Source of the DNA: Rahnella aceris
GTDB taxonomy: Bacteria > Pseudomonadota > Gammaproteobacteria > Enterobacterales > Enterobacteriaceae
NCBI RefSeq assembly: GCF_011684115.1
Contig: NZ_JAADJV010000001.1
Span: forward strand, 1,860,001-1,924,000
Direction of reading: 5' to 3'
Length of the DNA: 64,000 nucleotides
The first letter of the stretch is position 1, and each line of letters begins with the position of its first letter. The notes under the pieces are model-generated. The model searched no databases. It was not told where the DNA came from and saw nothing but the letters and a program-made list of their open reading frames with translations. Both the position numbers and the translations under genes were made by a program. Positions 55,578 through 64,000 of this stretch are shown in pieces.

Positions 55578-55904
55578 TGAATTATGACTCTGTCTTTGTT
55601 GTATGCCTGGCGGGCCCGAGGCGACCTGCCGGATCTGCCGGGCAGATCCACCCTGTTCTTTATCCAGAATAAAAACTAACATACTTCGTTTTTAAGCGCT
55701 CCGTCTGGTTCACCTTTGTTGCAGATGTTTCATGACGTACCGCAAAAAGCACGTACGGCAACAACGCCTTGCAACTAATTATGTGGCGGGCTATCCAAAA
55801 GCCGTCGTATGTTCCATGCTTATTTTTAGCCCCCTGTTTATGAATATAGTGTTTGGAGGCACAGGGTTTGTGCCTTACTTCGTTTATCACATTGAGAAAC
55901 ATGA
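55578..55904. other. Gene-free divergent region between ydiJ and ydiK
   Basis: 327 bases that should hold both promoters. An 85-codon frame on the minus strand here overlaps the start of ydiK and looks non-coding. I see no operator I can name. Confidence 0.5.
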
Positions 55905-57002
55905 ATGAATCTCCCAATTAAACGTTATGACTTGCCCCAGATTATGTTTGGGGTGCTATTTATTGCCCTGATGACCGTTGCCAGCATCTGGATTGTACAG
56001 CCCTTTATTCTCGGGTTTGTCTGGGCCGGGATGGTAGTCATTGCCACATGGCCATTAATGATCAAGCTCCAGCGCCTTCTCTGGGGACGCCGTTTTCTGG
56101 CCGTCATTATCATGACGCTGTTGTTGATCTTATTATTCGTCTTGCCTATCGCCTTGCTGGTCAGCAGCGCCGTGGAAAATGGTGCGCCGCTGGTCGAAAT
56201 TGCGAGCCATCCTTCATCGTTACATATGCCTGATTTTCAGTGGCTGAACGCGATCCCGCTGGTGGGTAATAAGCTTTACAACGGCTGGCATGCCCTGATC
56301 AATGGCGGCGGGAACGCGCTGATGAGCAAAGTGCAGCCCTACGTCGGACAAACAGCAGCCTGGTTTGTGACACAGGCAGGTCATCTGGGCCGTTTCATTG
56401 TCCACTGTGCGCTGATGTTATTGTTCAGTGCCCTGCTTTATAGCCGTGGAGAAAATGTTGCCATGGGTATCCGCCATTTCGCGGTGCGACTGGCAGCAGA
56501 ACGTGGTGATGCAGCCGTTATTCTTGCCGGTCAGGCAATCCGTGCCGTGGCGTTAGGTGTCGTTGTTACCGCCATTGTTCAGTCAGTACTGGGTGGGATC
56601 GGACTGGCCATCGCTGGCATTCCTTATGCCACCGTGCTGACCGTCGTGATGTTCGTATGCTGCGTCGCGCAAATCGGTCCGTTACTGGTTCTGATACCGG
56701 CCATCATCTGGCTGTACTGGTCCGGCGACAATACCTGGGGCACCGTTCTGCTGGTATGGAGTTGCGTGGTTGGTTCCCTGGATAACGTGCTTCGCCCGGT
56801 TCTGATCCGCATGGGTGCGGATTTACCGATGCTGCTTATCTTGTCCGGTGTTATTGGTGGTTTATTTGCTTTTGGCATGATTGGCCTGTTTATCGGACCG
56901 GTCGTGCTGGCCGTCTCATATCGCCTGATTTCGCTTTGGGTCAATGAGGCTCCTGAGCCTGACATGGAACCTGAAGAAGCACTAAAAGCGCTGGATGAAT
57001 AA
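55905..57002 (+). CDS. ydiK: AI-2E-family membrane protein YdiK
   Basis: A 365-aa inner-membrane protein of the AI-2E transporter (TqsA/PerM) family with about eight hydrophobic segments and a large loop (about residues 90-150) between them. The conserved GIPYATVLTVVMFVCCVAQIG segment is near residue 245. The substrate of YdiK is not known. It is closed by a strong terminator and followed by rprA, as in E. coli. Confidence 0.9.
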   Translation: MNLPIKRYDLPQIMFGVLFIALMTVASIWIVQPFILGFVWAGMVVIATWPLMIKLQRLLWGRRFLAVIIMTLLLILLFVLPIALLVSSAVENGAPLVEIASHPSSLHMPDFQWLNAIPLVGNKLYNGWHALINGGGNALMSKVQPYVGQTAAWFVTQAGHLGRFIVHCALMLLFSALLYSRGENVAMGIRHFAVRLAAERGDAAVILAGQAIRAVALGVVVTAIVQSVLGGIGLAIAGIPYATVLTVVMFVCCVAQIGPLLVLIPAIIWLYWSGDNTWGTVLLVWSCVVGSLDNVLRPVLIRMGADLPMLLILSGVIGGLFAFGMIGLFIGPVVLAVSYRLISLWVNEAPEPDMEPEEALKALDE

Positions 57003-57028
57003 TTTCGTTGCGTTTTAACTGACCACCG

Positions 57029-57069
57029 GCGCTGCCCCTGATAATTCAACCGGGCAGCGCTTTTTTTTA
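57029..57069 (+). terminator. Rho-independent terminator after ydiK
   Basis: GCGCTGCCC (57029-57037) pairs with GGGCAGCGC (57052-57060), followed by nine T or so. Confidence 0.9.
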
Positions 57070-57190
57070 TTCCTGCTTCCTTCCTGAATGACTCACACTA
57101 AAAACACTTCTTCTCATCAATTAGCATGAGAATAATATCTATTAGGAGAATTCTTACAGACTAAATACCTTGAGAAACTTAGTATTATTA

Positions 57191-57300
57191 ACAGTTCGGA
57201 TTTCAACCCACTGATTTATATACAAGCTTCCCCCTGAGCTGGTATATCCCAAATTGCTGTGTGTAGTCTTTGCCTGTCTGCTATGACGGGCTTTTTTTTT
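57191..57300 (+). ncRNA. rprA: Small regulatory RNA RprA
   Basis: About 110 bases. The block from AATTGCTGTGTGTAGTCTTT (57252) onward, the preceding CCCCTGAG and the terminator stem (GCCTGTC facing GACGGGC, then ten T) match E. coli RprA, and the gene sits between ydiK and ppsA on the plus strand, as there. RprA is an Hfq-dependent RNA that opens the rpoS leader and is induced by the Rcs phosphorelay. The first half is more diverged. The 5-prime end is set by alignment to the E. coli RNA and may be off by a few bases; TAGTAT (57180-57185) is a possible -10. Confidence 0.85.
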
Positions 57301-57375
57301 ATTTCTTTTCCTCACCGTTCTATTTATCCCGTAACCCGCTAACCGTTATTTTTATTCCCGTAACTTCCATCCCGG

Positions 57376-57414
57376 TAAAAAAGAAAAAGGCCGCCACCCG
57401 AAAGTGACAGCCTT
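57376..57414 (-). terminator. Terminator after ppsA
   Basis: On the minus strand AAGGCTGTCAC pairs with GTGGCGGCCTT with two mismatches, followed by TTTTCTTTTTT. Confidence 0.65.
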
Positions 57415-57437
57415 AGCGTCAGTCATTAGTCATTTAT

Positions 57438-59813
57438 TTACTTTTCAGCTAACGCTAACCAGGTCTGGACAACGGTATCCGGGTTGAGTGACAAACTGTC
57501 GATTCCTTCTTCCATCAGCCATTGCGCGAAGTCCTGATGATCTGATGGCCCCTGCCCGCAAATACCGACATATTTCCCCTGCTTCTTAGCGGCTTTGATT
57601 GCCATCGACAAAAGGGCTTTAACGGCTTCGTTTCGTTCATCAAAGAGTTCAGAAACCACGCCGGAATCACGATCCAGCCCCAGCGCAAGCTGCGTCATGT
57701 CATTAGACCCAATAGAGAATCCGTCGAAGTGCTCAAGGAACTGATCTGCAAGCAATGCATTTGACGGTATTTCACACATCATAATCACTTTCAGGCCATT
57801 TTCGCCCCGTTTCAGCCCCTGACTCGCCAGCTCTTTAACGACAGCTTCAGCCTGTGCCACGGTACGAACAAACGGGATCATCACTTCAACGTTAGTCAGC
57901 CCCATATCATTGCGCACGCGCTTCATGGCCTCACATTCCAGCGCGAAACAATCCCGGAAGCTGTCAGAGACATAACGACCCGCACCACGGAAGCCCAGCA
58001 TCGGGTTTTCTTCGTGAGGCTCGTATTTTTCGCCGCCGACCAGATTGGCGTATTCATTCGATTTAAAATCGGACAAACGCACAATCACCCGTTTCGGCCA
58101 GAATGCAGCGCCGAGCGTCGCGATCCCTTCCGTCAGACGAGCCACATAATATTCACGCGGGCTGTCATAGCCCTGGATCATCTTATTGATGGTTTCCTGC
58201 AACTCCGCCGGCTGCTGATCAAACTCCAGTAATGCTTTGGGATGAACACCAATCATACGGTTAATAATGAATTCTAAACGCGCCAGCCCGACACCTTCAT
58301 TCGGCAGACAGGCAAAGTCGAATGCGCGGTCAGGGTTACCGATATTCATCATGATCTTCAGCGGTAATTTTGGCAGCTCATCAATTTCAGAGCTCTGCAC
58401 GGTGAAGTCCAGCTCATCCTGATAGACGTAACCGGTATCGCCTTCAGAACAGGAAACCGTCACTTTCTGGTTTTCTGTCAGTTTTTCAGTGGCATCACCA
58501 CAACCGACTACCGCAGGAATACCCAATTCACGCGCAATGATGGCTGCGTGACAGGTACGCCCGCCGCGGTTGGTGACAATCGCCGATGCCTTTTTCATGA
58601 TCGGCTCCCAGTCAGGGTCCGTCATGTCAGTTACCAGAATATCACCTGCCTTAACGTGGTGCATTTCGCTGATACTATGAATGATTTTTACCGGCCCGGC
58701 CCCAATGCGATGGCCGATAGCGCGGCCTTCAACCAACACTTTACTGCTGCCATTTAGCTGATAGCGTTCCATCACCTGACCGTTTGAACGAACTGTCTCC
58801 GGACGTGCCTGCACGATATAAAGGTTGCCGTTATGGCCATCTTTCGCCCATTCGATATCCATCGGACGACCATAGTGTTTTTCAATCAATAATGCCTGAC
58901 GTGCCAGTGCCTGCACTTCGTCGTCCGTCAGGGAGAAACGGGTGCTCTGTTCAGCCGGCACATCTTCAATCTGAACCTGTTTGCCATGTTCCTGGCTCGG
59001 AGCATATACCATGCGAATTTTCTTCGAGCCCATCGTACGGCGGACAATAGAAGGCTTATTCTTTTCCAGCGTAGGTTTATGTACGTAAAACTCATCAGGG
59101 TTAACCGCACCCTGAACGACCATTTCACCCAGACCATAAGCCGAGGTGATAAAGACCACCTGATCAAAACCCGACTCGGTATCAATGGTGAACATCACGC
59201 CTGCAGAAGCGAGATCAGAACGCACCATGCGCTGCACACCAGCAGACAGCGCCACGCCACGATGGTCGTAGCCCTGATGCACACGATAAGAAATGGCACG
59301 GTCATTAAATAAGGAAGCGTAAACATGTTTCACGGCGGTCAGTACAGCATCAAATCCCTGAACATTCAGGAAGGTTTCCTGCTGTCCGGCAAATGATGCG
59401 TCCGGCATGTCTTCGGCAGTTGCGGAAGAACGCACAGCGAATGACGCATCAGGCTCACCGTCGGAAAGCTGCTGATAGGCCTCGCGGATGGATTTCTCAA
59501 GTTCAGGCTGGAATGGCGTCTCAATGATCCACTGGCGGATTTGCATGCCCGCCTGAGTTAATTGCCCGATATCGTCAACATCCGTTTTATCCAGCAACTC
59601 ATGAATACGGTGGTTGACACCGCTCTGATCGAGAAAATCATTGAATGCCTGAGAAGTCGTTGCAAAACCATTTGGAACTGAAACACCCAGATCAGACAAA
59701 TTGGTGATCATTTCCCCGAGGGATGCGTTCTTGCCCCCGACTTTATCAACGTCCTTCATACCCAGTTGGTTGTACCAGATAACATTGCGTAAATCGGGAT
59801 CGAGATGAGCCAT
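57438..59813 (-). CDS. ppsA: Phosphoenolpyruvate synthase
   Basis: A 791-aa enzyme that makes PEP from pyruvate and ATP for gluconeogenesis. N-terminal ATP-binding domain (about 15-350), the phospho-histidine domain with [18 protein letters not shown] (catalytic His near 420) and the C-terminal PEP-binding barrel with [10 protein letters not shown] (catalytic Cys). An AAAGGA site precedes the ATG. The divergent gene ppsR encodes its regulator, and a Cra box lies 143 bases upstream. Confidence 0.97.
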   Translation of the reverse strand: MAHLDPDLRNVIWYNQLGMKDVDKVGGKNASLGEMITNLSDLGVSVPNGFATTSQAFNDFLDQSGVNHRIHELLDKTDVDDIGQLTQAGMQIRQWIIETPFQPELEKSIREAYQQLSDGEPDASFAVRSSATAEDMPDASFAGQQETFLNVQGFDAVLTAVKHVYASLFNDRAISYRVHQGYDHRGVALSAGVQRMVRSDLASAGVMFTIDTESGFDQVVFITSAYGLGEMVVQGAVNPDEFYVHKPTLEKNKPSIVRRTMGSKKIRMVYAPSQEHGKQVQIEDVPAEQSTRFSLTDDEVQALARQALLIEKHYGRPMDIEWAKDGHNGNLYIVQARPETVRSNGQVMERYQLNGSSKVLVEGRAIGHRIGAGPVKIIHSISEMHHVKAGDILVTDMTDPDWEPIMKKASAIVTNRGGRTCHAAIIARELGIPAVVGCGDATEKLTENQKVTVSCSEGDTGYVYQDELDFTVQSSEIDELPKLPLKIMMNIGNPDRAFDFACLPNEGVGLARLEFIINRMIGVHPKALLEFDQQPAELQETINKMIQGYDSPREYYVARLTEGIATLGAAFWPKRVIVRLSDFKSNEYANLVGGEKYEPHEENPMLGFRGAGRYVSDSFRDCFALECEAMKRVRNDMGLTNVEVMIPFVRTVAQAEAVVKELASQGLKRGENGLKVIMMCEIPSNALLADQFLEHFDGFSIGSNDMTQLALGLDRDSGVVSELFDERNEAVKALLSMAIKAAKKQGKYVGICGQGPSDHQDFAQWLMEEGIDSLSLNPDTVVQTWLALAEK

Positions 59814-59955
59814 GAAACAATCCTTTCTTATTTATTTACAGTAAAAGTCAGTAGGCGTGCAAACCGGTTGTCTAGTCATTGTCAGCGACGCTTTTTCTGT
59901 CATTTAACAACGCTGTCATTTTGAGATTAGCATAATGATCCATAAGAGATGGACA

Positions 59956-59971
59956 GGTGAATCGATCCAGC
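59956..59971. promoter_or_regulatory. Cra (FruR) operator upstream of ppsA
   Basis: GGTGAATCGATCCAGC matches the Cra consensus well and has the same upstream position as the activating Cra site of E. coli ppsA. In the rest of the 508-base gap (59814-60321) I see only a short direct repeat of CTGCTGAAGC (60102-60111 and 60112-60122), no gene. Confidence 0.72.
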
Positions 59972-60321
59972 AAATCAAACTATTTTTGTTTAGGAAAATT
60001 CCACAGCAGCAAAATTACTCACGCGATGGAAATCAACAATATTCCTTATGAATCATGGAGAAGTTGCCTTTAGTTTCGAAACTAAATTAATGCTAACAGA
60101 GCTGCTGAAGCTCTGCTGAAGCAAATCAAAAAGCTGCGAGAAATCGTGGAAAATTTAAAATACCATTTCATTTATTACAGTCATTTTGCGCACTGTCTCG
60201 CAGCAATAAGCAGAACATTGCTGGCTGGAACGAATACGCTTTTTATTTCCTGAAATTATGGTTATTACTAAATAAGCGATAAGTTGAAGATAAATGAAGT
60301 GCGATAACTCAGGAGCAGTTT

Positions 60322-61143
60322 GTGGACAGATGCGTGTTTTACATTTCGGACGGTACCGCGATTACAGCAGAAGTTTTAGGCCATGCTGTGCTTTCACAAT
60401 TTCCGGTAAATGCCACAACCTATTCACTCCCCTTTGTTGAAAGTGAAGAGCGCGCCAAAGCTGTCTGCCGGCAAATTAATGAAATTTTTGAGAAAACCGG
60501 TGCCCGCCCACTGGTGTTTTATTCCATCATTTCACCCAACATCCGCGACATCATTAAAAACAGTGAAGGTTTCTGTCAGGATATTGTTCAGTCACTGGTC
60601 GCCCCCTTACAGAATGAGCTGGGCGTAGATCCTACCCCAATTGCCAACCGGACGCATGGCCTGACAGCCAGCAACATCAGCAAATACGATGCGCGCATTG
60701 CCGCGATTGATTACACGCTGGCCCACGACGACGGGATTTCCTTGCGCAACCTCGATCAGGCGCAGGTGATTTTACTGGGGGTCTCGCGTTGCGGTAAAAC
60801 GCCGACCAGCCTTTATCTGGCATTACAGTTTGGTATCCGCGCGGCTAACTACCCATTTACCGCCGACGATATGGACAATATCCAGTTACCTGCCGCGTTA
60901 AAACCGCATATGCATAAGCTATTTGGCCTGACGATTGACCCTGAACGACTGACGGCAATTCGCCAGGAACGCGTTGAAAACAGCCGCTATGCATCTTTGC
61001 GCCAGTGCCGGATGGAAGTCTCTGAGGTAGAAGCCTTATTCCGCAAAAATCAGATCCGTTACCTCAACAGTACAAATTATTCTGTTGAGGAGATTTCGGC
61101 GAAGATCATGGACAGCTTCGGCATGAGTCGCCGGATGTTCTGA
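60322..61143 (+). CDS. ppsR: PEP synthase regulatory protein PpsR (kinase/pyrophosphorylase)
   Basis: A 273-aa bifunctional enzyme (YdiA) that inactivates PpsA by ADP-dependent phosphorylation of a threonine and reactivates it by phosphorolysis. The P-loop is [15 protein letters not shown], followed by YPF and the family segment [14 protein letters not shown]. The start is the GTG at 60322 with an AGGAGC site 5 bases upstream. It is divergent from its target gene ppsA. Confidence 0.96.
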   Translation: MDRCVFYISDGTAITAEVLGHAVLSQFPVNATTYSLPFVESEERAKAVCRQINEIFEKTGARPLVFYSIISPNIRDIIKNSEGFCQDIVQSLVAPLQNELGVDPTPIANRTHGLTASNISKYDARIAAIDYTLAHDDGISLRNLDQAQVILLGVSRCGKTPTSLYLALQFGIRAANYPFTADDMDNIQLPAALKPHMHKLFGLTIDPERLTAIRQERVENSRYASLRQCRMEVSEVEALFRKNQIRYLNSTNYSVEEISAKIMDSFGMSRRMF

Positions 61144-61272
61144 ATCCTTTTACTGATGTAGATGGCATATCCTGCCGCCAATGGTTGAATTCATCGGGTT
61201 TTGCGTTATTGTGATCGGCATCACTTCCCGGTATTCCTGCCGCAGCGAAGAAACAAATTTTTCGAGAACACG

Positions 61273-62319
61273 ATGTCACAAACAGATGAACTGCGTACGA
61301 CGCGCATCGACAGCCTGATTACGCCTCAGGCACTGGCAGACAAACTGCCAATTTCCCCGTCGGTCGCACAACACGTGATGGAATCACGTAAACGAATTGA
61401 AAAGATTATCAGCGGTGAAGATCAGCGGTTGCTGGTCGTTGTCGGCCCCTGCTCAATCCACGATATAGAAGCGGCTATTGATTACGCGGGCAAGCTCAGC
61501 GTATTGCGTGAAAAGTATCAGGATCGCCTGGAAATCGTCATGCGTACGTACTTTGAAAAGCCACGCACCGTTGTCGGCTGGAAAGGCCTGATTTCAGACC
61601 CTGAACTGAACGGTTCCTGCCGTGTGAATGACGGTATTGAGCTGGCACGTAAAGTATTACTGACCGTCAACCAACTAGGCATCCCGACAGCGACCGAATT
61701 CCTTGATATGGTGATCGGACAATATATTGCCGACTTGATCAGCTGGGGTGCCATCGGCGCTCGCACCACCGAAAGTCAGATCCACCGCGAAATGGCCTCG
61801 GCACTTTCCTGCCCTGTTGGTTTTAAAAATGGCACTGACGGAAATACCCGCATCGCCATCGATGCTATCCGTTCGTCGCGCACCAGTCATATGTTCCTGT
61901 CACCGGACAAAAAGGGTCAGATGACCATTTACCGTACCGCCGGCAACCCTTACGGCCATGTGATTATGCGTGGAGGTAAAAAACCGAATTATCATGCGGA
62001 TGACCTCGAACAAGCCTGCCTGAATCTGGCGGAATTCGATTTGCCGCAGCGACTGGTGGTCGATTTCAGTCATGGCAACTGCCAGAAACAGCACCGTCGT
62101 CAGCTTGAGGTAGCAGAAGATATTTGCCAGCAAATCATCAGCGGTTCAACTGCCATTGCGGGCATCATGGCGGAAAGTTTCCTGGTTGAAGGCACACAGC
62201 CCATCGTTCACGGCAAACCTCTGATTTACGGCAAATCGATTACCGACCCATGTCTGAGTTGGGAAGACACCGAGACATTACTCTCAATGCTTGCGCAGGC
62301 AACAAACAGCCGGTTCTGA
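61273..62319 (+). CDS. aroH: DAHP synthase, Trp-type (AroH)
   Basis: A 348-aa class I 3-deoxy-D-arabino-heptulosonate 7-phosphate synthase, the first enzyme of aromatic amino-acid synthesis, joining PEP and erythrose 4-phosphate. Marks: VVVGPCSIHD, MRTYFEKPRT, the KNGTDG loop and VDFSHGNCQKQ. The length and the position next to ppsR identify it as AroH. E. coli aroH is under TrpR; I see no clear TrpR palindrome in the 129 bases upstream. The start at 61273 is the family start. Confidence 0.95.
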   Translation: MSQTDELRTTRIDSLITPQALADKLPISPSVAQHVMESRKRIEKIISGEDQRLLVVVGPCSIHDIEAAIDYAGKLSVLREKYQDRLEIVMRTYFEKPRTVVGWKGLISDPELNGSCRVNDGIELARKVLLTVNQLGIPTATEFLDMVIGQYIADLISWGAIGARTTESQIHREMASALSCPVGFKNGTDGNTRIAIDAIRSSRTSHMFLSPDKKGQMTIYRTAGNPYGHVIMRGGKKPNYHADDLEQACLNLAEFDLPQRLVVDFSHGNCQKQHRRQLEVAEDICQQIISGSTAIAGIMAESFLVEGTQPIVHGKPLIYGKSITDPCLSWEDTETLLSMLAQATNSRF

Positions 62320-62340
62320 TCACTTTGCTGTAACCTTCTT

Positions 62341-62366
62341 AAGGGCAACTTTGGTTGCCCTTTTTT
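62341..62366 (+). terminator. Rho-independent terminator after aroH
   Basis: GGGCAAC (62343-62349) pairs with GTTGCCC (62354-62360) around TTTG, followed by six T. Confidence 0.93.
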
Positions 62367-62516
62367 GTGTCAGTAGCAGGCCTGGGGGCGTGTAACCCTC
62401 TGTCTGTTCTGATACTTCTCCGCGCATCCCCTCCTGCTTCCCCTCTTAAATTAAGGGGTTAACGCCACAGAATTACATTCCAGCGACAAAAATCTTCTTG
62501 ATGTGTTTAGGTAATG

Positions 62517-62537
62517 ATTTGATAATGATTATCAAAT
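62517..62537 (+). promoter_or_regulatory. Fur box upstream of hmuS
   Basis: ATTTGATAATGATTATCAAAT is a perfect 21-base palindrome that contains the Fur core GATAATGATTATC. It lies 132 bases before the hmuS start, so the haem operon should be turned on in iron shortage. No gene is seen in the 349-base gap 62320-62668. Confidence 0.85.
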
Positions 62538-62668
62538 TGATATTAATTCCCATTACCACACGTGTATTAAACGTACTCTTGCCATAAATATTTTTACAAA
62601 TCATTCACATAACATCGCAAGCTTTATCCGCCAAAGAGCGGGTGACTTTAGACAACGAGGAAACAGCA

Positions 62669-63706
62669 ATGCATTCAGTTCACTATCAGGACTATTTACA
62701 GGCAAAAGAAGCTAATCCCGGTAAATATGCCCGCGATCTGGCGGGAATTTTACGGATAAGCGAAGCTGAGTTAACGGCTTTACGTGTTTCCCATGATGCT
62801 GCGCGTCTGGATGTTGATGCCCGTAGCTTGCTGGCTGCTCTGGAGAATGTCGGTGGCACCAAGTCAATCACCCGTAACAACTTTGCCGTACACGAGCAGG
62901 AAGGTCGCTATGAGAATCAGCATCTCAGCGGTCACGCCGGTCTGATCCTTAATCCACGCGCGCTGGACCTGCGTTTGTTCCTGCAACACTGGCTGCACAT
63001 TTTCAGCCTGTCAGAAACCACGGCCCGCGGCGTTCGCCACAGCATTCAGTTCTTCGATGCGCACGGTGATGCCGTTCATAAAGTGTATAACACCGATGAA
63101 ACTGACATGGCAGCATGGGACGCGCTGATTGCGCAGTACAAAAGTGACGTCAATCCTCCGCTGCAAATTGAAGTCGCCCCTGAAGTTCCGGCTCCGACGA
63201 CAGCCGCCGACACCAGCACTCTCGATGCTGAATGGCGTGCAATGACCGACGTTCACCAGTTCTTCCAGTTGCTGAAACGTCACGATGTCACCCGCCAGCA
63301 AGCGTTTAAAGCTGTCGGGGATGATCTGGCATGGCGCGTCGATAACGGCTCGCTGACGCGTTTACTGAATATCGCCAAAGATGACCAAAACGAAATCATG
63401 ATTTTTGTAGGCAACCGGGGTTGCGTGCAAATTTTCACCGGTCCGATTGAAAAGGTCATGCCGCACGGTGAATGGATTAACGTCTTCAACAAACAGTTCA
63501 CCCTGCATCTGGTGGAAAGTGCTATCGCGGAAAGCTGGATCACCCGTAAGCCGACCAAAGACGGTTTCGTGACCAGCCTGGAGTTATTTGCCGCTGATGG
63601 TACGCAGATCGCGCAACTTTACGGTCAGCGTAACGAAGGCAATCCTGAACAAACTCAGTGGCGGGAACAACTGGCGCAACTTAGCAATGAAGGTGTTGCA
63701 GCATGA
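62669..63706 (+). CDS. hmuS: Haemin-degrading/transport factor HmuS (HemS)
   Basis: A 345-aa cytoplasmic haem-binding protein with two HemS repeats (about 20-170 and 195-335). In Yersinia HemS and relatives it receives or breaks down imported haem. The His in [15 protein letters not shown] of the first repeat would be a haem ligand candidate. The ATG at 62669 follows GAGGAAA. Its stop overlaps the hmuT start in ATGA. The TonB-dependent receptor gene that usually precedes hmuS is not present upstream. Confidence 0.93.
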   Translation: MHSVHYQDYLQAKEANPGKYARDLAGILRISEAELTALRVSHDAARLDVDARSLLAALENVGGTKSITRNNFAVHEQEGRYENQHLSGHAGLILNPRALDLRLFLQHWLHIFSLSETTARGVRHSIQFFDAHGDAVHKVYNTDETDMAAWDALIAQYKSDVNPPLQIEVAPEVPAPTTAADTSTLDAEWRAMTDVHQFFQLLKRHDVTRQQAFKAVGDDLAWRVDNGSLTRLLNIAKDDQNEIMIFVGNRGCVQIFTGPIEKVMPHGEWINVFNKQFTLHLVESAIAESWITRKPTKDGFVTSLELFAADGTQIAQLYGQRNEGNPEQTQWREQLAQLSNEGVAA

Positions 63707-64000
63707 ACAAAACCTTGAAAATGGTGGCCGCTATTACAGCATTGCTGGCGACCCCGATGCTGTATGCCGCTGAAAAGCTTGTCAGTATTGGCGGTGACGT
63801 TACCGAAATTGTTTACGCACTCGGTGCGGGCAACGAAATGGTTGCCCGCGACAGTACCAGTTTGCGTCCGCAGGCAGTACTGGCTCTGCCGGACGTCGGC
63901 TATATGCGCCAGCTCAATACTGAAGGGATTTTGTCTATGCACCCGTCGCTGGTGCTGAGCAGCGAACTGGCAGAACCCTCACTGGTGTTAAAACAGCTTG
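63703..64000 (+). CDS. hmuT: Periplasmic haemin-binding protein HmuT (cut by the window end)
   Basis: The first 99 residues are present: a signal peptide (about 1-23, ending LYAA) and the start of a class III periplasmic binding domain ([27 protein letters not shown], then [15 protein letters not shown]). This is the haem-binding subunit of the HmuTUV importer. It starts within the hmuS stop codon (ATGA), so the two are coupled. hmuU and hmuV presumably follow beyond the window. Confidence 0.92.
   Translation, partial: MNKTLKMVAAITALLATPMLYAAEKLVSIGGDVTEIVYALGAGNEMVARDSTSLRPQAVLALPDVGYMRQLNTEGILSMHPSLVLSSELAEPSLVLKQL

Noticed and set aside
55660..55917. 85-codon open frame between ydiJ and ydiK
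   Set aside because: It overlaps the start of ydiK on the opposite strand and has no ribosome site or recognisable pattern.
61144..61272. TrpR operator upstream of aroH
   Set aside because: Looked for the CTAG-centred palindrome expected from E. coli aroH; none is visible in this stretch.

Overview
The window is about 64 kb of chromosome from a gamma-proteobacterium of the order Enterobacterales. Most genes are close relatives of E. coli genes, and from about 17.7 kb onward they largely follow the order of the E. coli pdxY-to-aroH segment. Some features point away from Escherichia and towards the Yersinia/Serratia/Rahnella side (Yersiniaceae or a near neighbour): a hmuS-hmuT haem locus directly after aroH, and the absence of sodC, nemR, lhr and sodB from their E. 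coli positions. The exact genus is inference; a 16S or core-gene comparison would decide it.

Layout. (1) 0-17.7 kb is an accessory region. It opens with small unrecognised genes and a start-less remnant (0-1.7 kb). Then come an arylamine N-acetyltransferase with a divergent MocR-type regulator, an EamA exporter, and a solute-binding protein in an operon with PxpB/PxpC-type 5-oxoprolinase subunits. That operon ends in a terminator which an IS110-family (IS1111-type) element has split; the transposase carries an in-frame amber codon. Next are a hexapeptide acyltransferase and a cyclic-di-GMP cluster: a GAF-PAS-PAS-GGDEF cyclase, an AraC regulator, a small membrane protein, a decayed GGDEF remnant and a PAS-GGDEF-EAL protein. 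A DapA-like aldolase and gstA close the region. (2) 17.7-31 kb: pdxY, tyrS, pdxH, mliC, anmK, slyB, slyA, ydhIJK, ydhF, ydhL, nemA, gloA, rnt. (3) 31-41 kb: grxD, mepH, ynhF (29 codons), purR, punR/punC, cfa, ribE, mdtK. (4) 41-51 kb: two identical tRNA-Val(GAC) genes, pykF, lpp, ldtE and the sufABCDSE operon on the minus strand. (5) 51-64 kb: an unrecognised gene behind a strong Fur box, menI, ydiJ, ydiK, the sRNA gene rprA, ppsA/ppsR, aroH, a Fur box, hmuS and a truncated hmuT.

How the genes fit together. Several regulatory sites can be read directly: Cra boxes at pykF and ppsA (opposite ends of the PEP/pyruvate step), Fur boxes at hmuS and the unknown gene at 51565, a SlyA palindrome between slyA and ydhI, a PhoP-type box 12 bp from the slyB -10, and a PurR-type box before purR. 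Vitamin B6 (pdxY, pdxH), envelope maintenance (slyB, mliC, anmK, mepH, lpp, ldtE), Fe-S and iron biology (suf, grxD, hmu) and central carbon flux (pykF, ppsA, ppsR, aroH) are the main themes.

Much of the window is conserved core genome, and I do not see a clear new multi-gene system. The best candidates for new biology are the Fur-controlled unknown gene at 51565 with a possible sRNA beside it, the long non-coding 3-prime end of the IS1111-type element where a bridge RNA would be expected, and the small-gene cassette at 0-1.7 kb.
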